NCBI GenBank assembly: GCA_022072055.1
Contig: JAJVIK010000003.1
Coordinates: 1 to 41,351 of the forward strand
Reading direction: 5' to 3'
Length of the DNA: 41,351 bases
Origin: a bacterium
GTDB taxonomy: Bacteria; Hinthialibacterota; Hinthialibacteria; OLB16
Of the stretch, positions 37,601 through 41,351 are shown one piece after another; within the stretch, counting starts at the first letter, position 1, and each line of letters opens with the position of its first letter. Made by a program: the position numbers and the translations under genes. A model generated the notes under the pieces. The model made no database searches, was not told the origin of the DNA, and saw only the letters and a program-made list of their open reading frames with translations.

Positions 37601-38563
37601 ATGAACCGATTCGATTTACGAGTGGGGGAAACCTCAGCCTTTCCGAACGGACTGCGCGCGGGTGCGATCCGGACCGTGCAAGTCAACATCGGGCTCACCT
37701 GCAACCTGGAGTGCGCGCACTGCCATGTCGCCTCCTCTCCCCGTCGCAAGGAGCAGATGAGCCGGGAAACCCTGGAGCAGGTTTTGCGCCTTGCGCGTGG
37801 GCTTACTCCGGTGAGCGTGGATATCACCGGTGGCGCGCCGGAGCTCAACCCACACTTCCGCCGCTTCGTGGAGGTTCTCCGCGGGGAATCCTTCCCAGTG
37901 ATGGTCCGCACCAACCTGACCATCCTGTTGGAGCCGGATTACATCGACCTACCGGAGTTCTTTCGGAACCACCGGGTTCATTTGATCGCGTCGCTGCCCT
38001 GTTATCTGGAGGAGAATGTGGACCGCCAGCGCGGGGTGGGGGTGTACCGGAAGAGCATCGAGGCGCTGCGCCGTCTGAACGCGCTGGGGTACGGGAAAGA
38101 CAGCGGATTGCCCCTCGACTTGGTGTACAACCCGGTCGGACCCGCGCTGCCGCCGGACCAACGCCGGCTCGAAGCCGATTACCGTGAACAGCTCGGCGCC
38201 CGTCACGGAATCGTTTTCAACCGCCTGCTCACCATCACGAACATGCCGGTCGGCCAGTTTCTCGGAGACCTCAAACGGAGCCAACGGCTGGATGGGTATC
38301 TCCGGACCCTTGAGGAGACCTTCAACCCTGGCACAGTCGAAAAACTGATGTGCCGCGGGCAGGTCAGCATCGGCTGGGATGGAACCCTTTACGATTGCGA
38401 TTTCAATCTGGCCCTGCGCCTCCCGCTCAATCACGGCCAACCGAACCATGTGTCGCGGGTTGACCCCACCCAGCTCGCCCACCGCATGATTCGCACAGGG
38501 GAGCACTGCTTCGGCTGCACCGCCGGAAGCGGGTCCTCGTGCGGCGGCGCGCTCAGCGCTTGA
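37601..38563 (+). CDS. arsS: ArsS-like radical SAM protein (arsenosugar biosynthesis family)
   Basis: A 320-residue radical SAM enzyme with a C-terminal DUF3641 domain. The cluster cysteines are Cys34, Cys38 and Cys41 in GLTCNLECAHCH; then come SVDITGGAPELNPHFRRFV, MVRTNLTILLE, ASLPCYLEENVDRQRG, LVYNPVGPALPP and TITNMPVGQF, all strongly conserved in the ArsS family. The C-terminus has YDCDFN and the final HCFGCTAGSGSSCGGAL with Cys303, Cys306 and Cys314. ArsS is proposed to adenosylate dimethylarsinous/arsinic acid towards arsenosugars, normally after ArsM methylation; no arsM is seen here. AAGGGA lies about 7 bases before the ATG. The permease upstream may export the product or a precursor. 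Confidence 0.88.
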   Translation: MNRFDLRVGETSAFPNGLRAGAIRTVQVNIGLTCNLECAHCHVASSPRRKEQMSRETLEQVLRLARGLTPVSVDITGGAPELNPHFRRFVEVLRGESFPVMVRTNLTILLEPDYIDLPEFFRNHRVHLIASLPCYLEENVDRQRGVGVYRKSIEALRRLNALGYGKDSGLPLDLVYNPVGPALPPDQRRLEADYREQLGARHGIVFNRLLTITNMPVGQFLGDLKRSQRLDGYLRTLEETFNPGTVEKLMCRGQVSIGWDGTLYDCDFNLALRLPLNHGQPNHVSRVDPTQLAHRMIRTGEHCFGCTAGSGSSCGGALSA

Positions 38564-41351
38564 GAAGCCCGAGCCGCGCCTCGATCAAGGAGTCGCGAAC
38601 CTGATTCAAACGCTCGCTCACCGCCCGCTCGGCGCGCACGGCATCCGCGGTCAAGCGAACACGGTCTCCCACTGAGCGCAGCGCGGCCTCCATCTCAAGG
38701 GGCGCGTCGCGCAGGAGCGCCTTGGCCTTGGAGAGCGCTTCCGCCGAGGCTCCCGAAGTCGCGGCGCGGACAATCTCCTCGCGGAGCAGGAACAAGCGTT
38801 CGTAGTCCTGAATCCCTTCGCGCGCGGCTTCCCAGCGCTTGCTGGTGACCACCTCTCCATCGGAGTCGTACACATGGTAGTAGAAGTCGTCGATGGTATC
38901 GCGCCCATCCCAGAGGTCATCGCCCGAGCCGTAGGTCCACCAGCCCGCGCCGGTCAACCCCAGGTTCCAGGCATACCAGAACCGCCAGTGATAGATCCCC
39001 AATGGAGAAAGGGTCTGGGCGCGCCCGCGAGCATCATAGAACCAGACCTCCTTCCCGACTTCCTTGGCAAAAGGGACTAGAGTCTCGCCGAAGCGAGCAA
39101 GCAGGTCCGAGGAAGGACACCAGATGTCGATCAGCCCCTTGAGCAGCTCCAGGGAGCGCTCGTCGGTTCCGCAGGTCGGGTCGGTGTAGATGTGGATGTT
39201 CGGATCGGCCTTGCGGATGAGTTTGGCCACCTCCGCGAGGTGAAGGGTGTGGGTGGAATAGGGGGTTGAGGGTTCATCGTAGGGGTACAGCGCAAACCCA
39301 TCGTAGCTCACCCCAAGCTCCTTGAGGCGAGCGGTCCACGCCCGGAGATACGCCACGAACGCCTTCTTCCAGGGGGCGGAGAGGAACGGAGCGCCGGCGA
39401 GGTAGCCTTGCGGGGAGAGAAACATCAGGACCCCATGACGGGCGAGGCGTTTCACCGAACGGTCATGGGCGCTGAGGTCCAGATCCCCCACAAGCGCGCC
39501 CTCGGCGTTGCAGGAAGCTTTGGGGCAGGTTCCAAAAAACACATTGACTCCGTGCGCAATCAGGTCTTGAAGGGATTCCTCGGGCATTTCCGGGTCCGCC
39601 GACCAGACACAAAACTTCATCGGGCTGGGGTGGGGTCGCGCAAGCGAGAGGACCTCCATTTCGATGGGAACGGAGCGGCGGGTGGGGAGAGCCTCGATGG
39701 TCTCAAGGTGAAGGATCGCGCGGTGGGTCCCGGGTTCGAGGCCCACGGCATCCAGCGTGATCCACAGTTGCGCGCTTTCCAGCGGGGGAATCTGGAGGAT
39801 GGAGGCTTGGTCGAGCTTCGGGAGGGCATCGGCGACTCGTTCGCCGCGCAGACCCGGCACCATCACCGCGCGGCGTAGGGCGATATGTCCGGTAAGGGCT
39901 GCGGGGGTTGCACCCTTGGGCCCAGCCACTCGCGCGCGCACCGAAAGGTCTCCGCCGGTGAGATTCGTAAGGTTGATCGCCTGAGAGTTGTATTCCCCGC
40001 CGAGCAGAGACACCCGGATCGGCTCGAGGCCATCCTCCGGACCCGGAACTGTTTCGGTGGGGTTAAAGAAGGCCCACGGGCAGGCGCTCCAGGCCGCGAA
40101 GCCCCCGGTCGCGGCGAGGACCGCGCCCGCCGCGGCCTGAGCGCGGAGCCTTTCGGCCTCGGAAAGAAGTCTCGCCATCTCGATTTCCGGGTCTGAGACC
40201 TTGTCCGCCCCCGCCGCAACAAGCCCCTGGCGCTGGAGCGCCAGCGCGTTGAGGCGCTTCTCAAAAGCGGCGGCGCAAGTGGGATTGGCTTTCTCCCACG
40301 CCTCGATTCGTTGACTGATTTGCTCAAGCAGCTCCTCCAGGTGTGTGGAGTCTCCGTGGAGCCCCTGGAAATCGCAAGTTCGAACAGTCCCCTTGGAGCT
40401 TGTCCGGGAGATGAGGTCAAATAGGCGAGCAGTGGCTTGATAGGTCCCCGGGCGGGCGGCCACGAAGGAAACCGAGGTCTGCACCGATCGCCCTTGGATC
40501 GGATTCGCGTAACGATCCACCGTCCCATCCGGGTGGAGGACTTCAACCAGGAAGGTGAGATCGCGGCCCTCCGGATTCTCGATCTGGTAGCCGAGTCTGT
40601 TTTTCCCGGAACGGAGCTGGAGGTCGGCCAAGGGGGTGTGCACGGCACTCATCGAGACCTCGGGCATCCCCGGGGTGGGCAGGGGAGCATAGGTCTTGGA
40701 GCCTTCAGGTCGCCCGGAGTGATCGCGTTTCCCCGCGAGGGCAATCCACTCCCCCTGGCTCGGACGGCGCGGGACATTCCAGCGGTAACAGGACAATCCC
40801 GAGGAGGCGTTCACCCCATACCCCGAGAGCAGCACGTCCAGGTTTCCATCGCCATCAAAGTCTCCCGCCAACGGATTCCCGGCATGGTCGGGGCCGGGGA
40901 ACTCCCCGAGCACATTCCCGTCCGAATCGAGCGCGGTGATTCCATGGAAACAGAACAGGAGCTCCAGCCCCGGATCGCCATCCAGATCAAGGGCCAGCGG
41001 CGCGGAGGACATGCTGGTGCGAGGGAACTCACGGGTCCATTCGAGTCCGGTCTCGCCATAGCAGAAGACCTTCCCGCCCTTGTTCCCGAAGACCACTTCG
41101 TCCTTCCCATCCCGGTCGATATCCGCGGCCAGGATCGCGCTGTTGACATGCAAATGAACGTTCAGGTCGAGGACCATTTCGGGCTTCCTTGGATCAAGGC
41201 GCAGGAAATGGTTCAGCCCACCGCCGATGTAGAGTTCCGGGATTCCATCGGACTCGACATCGGCGAGGATCGGGAGGGAGCCGGGGAGGCACTCCTTGGG
41301 GTGATGCAAATCCCAGAGAAGTTCACCGCGCGCGCCGAGCGAGTAAATGTG
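38553..41351 (-). CDS. Propeller-GH123/DUF4091-like exported hydrolase, N-terminus cut off
   Basis: The frame runs open to the right edge, so about 932 C-terminal residues are seen and the start is outside the window. The N-terminal part is an FG-GAP/PQQ-like propeller with blades such as ADVESDGIPELYIGG, ADIDRDGKDEVVFGN, LDLDGDPGLELLFC and GDFDGDGNLDVLLSG. A linker with Ig-like regions follows. The C-terminal barrel resembles GH123/DUF4091: the Asp-Glu pair of YDEPST (codons at 39273-39278), DIWCPSSDLL, EVWFYDARGRAQTLSP, and a final KRWEAAREGIQDYERLFLL. GH123 enzymes release N-acetylgalactosamine by substrate-assisted catalysis. The stop overlaps the convergent arsS end by 11 bases. Confidence 0.82.
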   Translation of the reverse strand, partial: HIYSLGARGELLWDLHHPKECLPGSLPILADVESDGIPELYIGGGLNHFLRLDPRKPEMVLDLNVHLHVNSAILAADIDRDGKDEVVFGNKGGKVFCYGETGLEWTREFPRTSMSSAPLALDLDGDPGLELLFCFHGITALDSDGNVLGEFPGPDHAGNPLAGDFDGDGNLDVLLSGYGVNASSGLSCYRWNVPRRPSQGEWIALAGKRDHSGRPEGSKTYAPLPTPGMPEVSMSAVHTPLADLQLRSGKNRLGYQIENPEGRDLTFLVEVLHPDGTVDRYANPIQGRSVQTSVSFVAARPGTYQATARLFDLISRTSSKGTVRTCDFQGLHGDSTHLEELLEQISQRIEAWEKANPTCAAAFEKRLNALALQRQGLVAAGADKVSDPEIEMARLLSEAERLRAQAAAGAVLAATGGFAAWSACPWAFFNPTETVPGPEDGLEPIRVSLLGGEYNSQAINLTNLTGGDLSVRARVAGPKGATPAALTGHIALRRAVMVPGLRGERVADALPKLDQASILQIPPLESAQLWITLDAVGLEPGTHRAILHLETIEALPTRRSVPIEMEVLSLARPHPSPMKFCVWSADPEMPEESLQDLIAHGVNVFFGTCPKASCNAEGALVGDLDLSAHDRSVKRLARHGVLMFLSPQGYLAGAPFLSAPWKKAFVAYLRAWTARLKELGVSYDGFALYPYDEPSTPYSTHTLHLAEVAKLIRKADPNIHIYTDPTCGTDERSLELLKGLIDIWCPSSDLLARFGETLVPFAKEVGKEVWFYDARGRAQTLSPLGIYHWRFWYAWNLGLTGAGWWTYGSGDDLWDGRDTIDDFYYHVYDSDGEVVTSKRWEAAREGIQDYERLFLLREEIVRAATSGASAEALSKAKALLRDAPLEMEAALRSVGDRVRLTADAVRAERAVSERLNQVRDSLIEARLGLLKR

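Noticed and set aside
1-41351. CRISPR arrays, insertion sequences, phage genes, rRNA or tRNA genes
   Set aside because: No direct-repeat array, transposase, integrase, phage protein or stable RNA sequence was seen on either strand.

Overview
The window is GC-rich, gene-dense bacterial chromosome carrying about 37 protein genes. Housekeeping genes (gatA, rsmD, coaD, rpmF, plsX, spoVG, a cysteine desulfurase, clpP, a dGTPase, an RluA-type synthase) are mixed with large exported proteins. Those proteins carry FG-GAP/PQQ-like propellers, DUF4091/GH123-like and clan-A glycosidase-like domains, pre-peptidase C-terminal (PPC) repeats and dockerin-like EF-hand loops. This mixture is typical of uncultured, heterotrophic, polysaccharide-handling lineages such as Sumerlaeota, Hydrogenedentota or other PVC/FCB-side phyla. 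The exact phylum cannot be decided from the window. No tRNA, rRNA, CRISPR array, insertion sequence or phage gene was seen.

Layout. 1-6.4 kb: the end of a glycosyltransferase, gatA convergent with a TerC membrane protein, an aminotransferase, an ALG5-like GT2 glycosyltransferase, and a translationally coupled SGNH hydrolase / enolase-superfamily pair. 6.5-11.0 kb: an inositol monophosphatase family enzyme, an exported protein with a degenerate dockerin-like tail, then rsmD-coaD-rpmF-plsX-spoVG. 11.1-12.9 kb: a small accessory patch with a membrane-anchored protein of unknown function and a DUF4258-like/DUF2283 pair. 12.9-17.5 kb: a cysteine desulfurase, then (minus strand) an exported glycosidase-propeller protein whose stop overlaps a MNT/HEPN toxin-antitoxin-like pair. 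17.6-22.3 kb: an exported tandem-DUF2911-like protein, a three-gene overlapping cassette (membrane protein, B12-binding radical SAM, membrane protein), an OppD-like ATPase and a small membrane protein. 22.3-27.3 kb: a GspE/PilB ATPase with a 902-residue TPR protein, and a small cysteine-rich protein. 27.3-33.1 kb: a promoter-free convergent spacer with DnaA-box-like sites, clpP with an Asn in the triad, a Tat-exported fucose-isomerase-like protein, and an rmlD-like/dgt/rluA-type chain joined by GTGA overlaps. 33.2-41.4 kb: a 995-residue exported PPC-repeat protein, a Cys-rich SO_0444-type permease with an ArsS-like radical SAM enzyme, and a truncated GH123-like propeller protein.

Two themes run across the window. 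Many genes are joined by 4-base stop/start overlaps (ATGA, GTGA, TTGA). Several genes without a Shine-Dalgarno sequence have a TANNNT-like -10 box 5-11 bases before the start codon, which suggests frequent leaderless transcripts. Recognisable promoters often have the form TTGACC, 16-17 bases, TANNNT. The best candidates for new biology are the radical SAM/membrane protein cassette, the arsenic module without ArsM, the TA pair coupled to a secreted glycosidase, the tandem DUF2911-like protein and the five-repeat PPC protein with paired cysteines.
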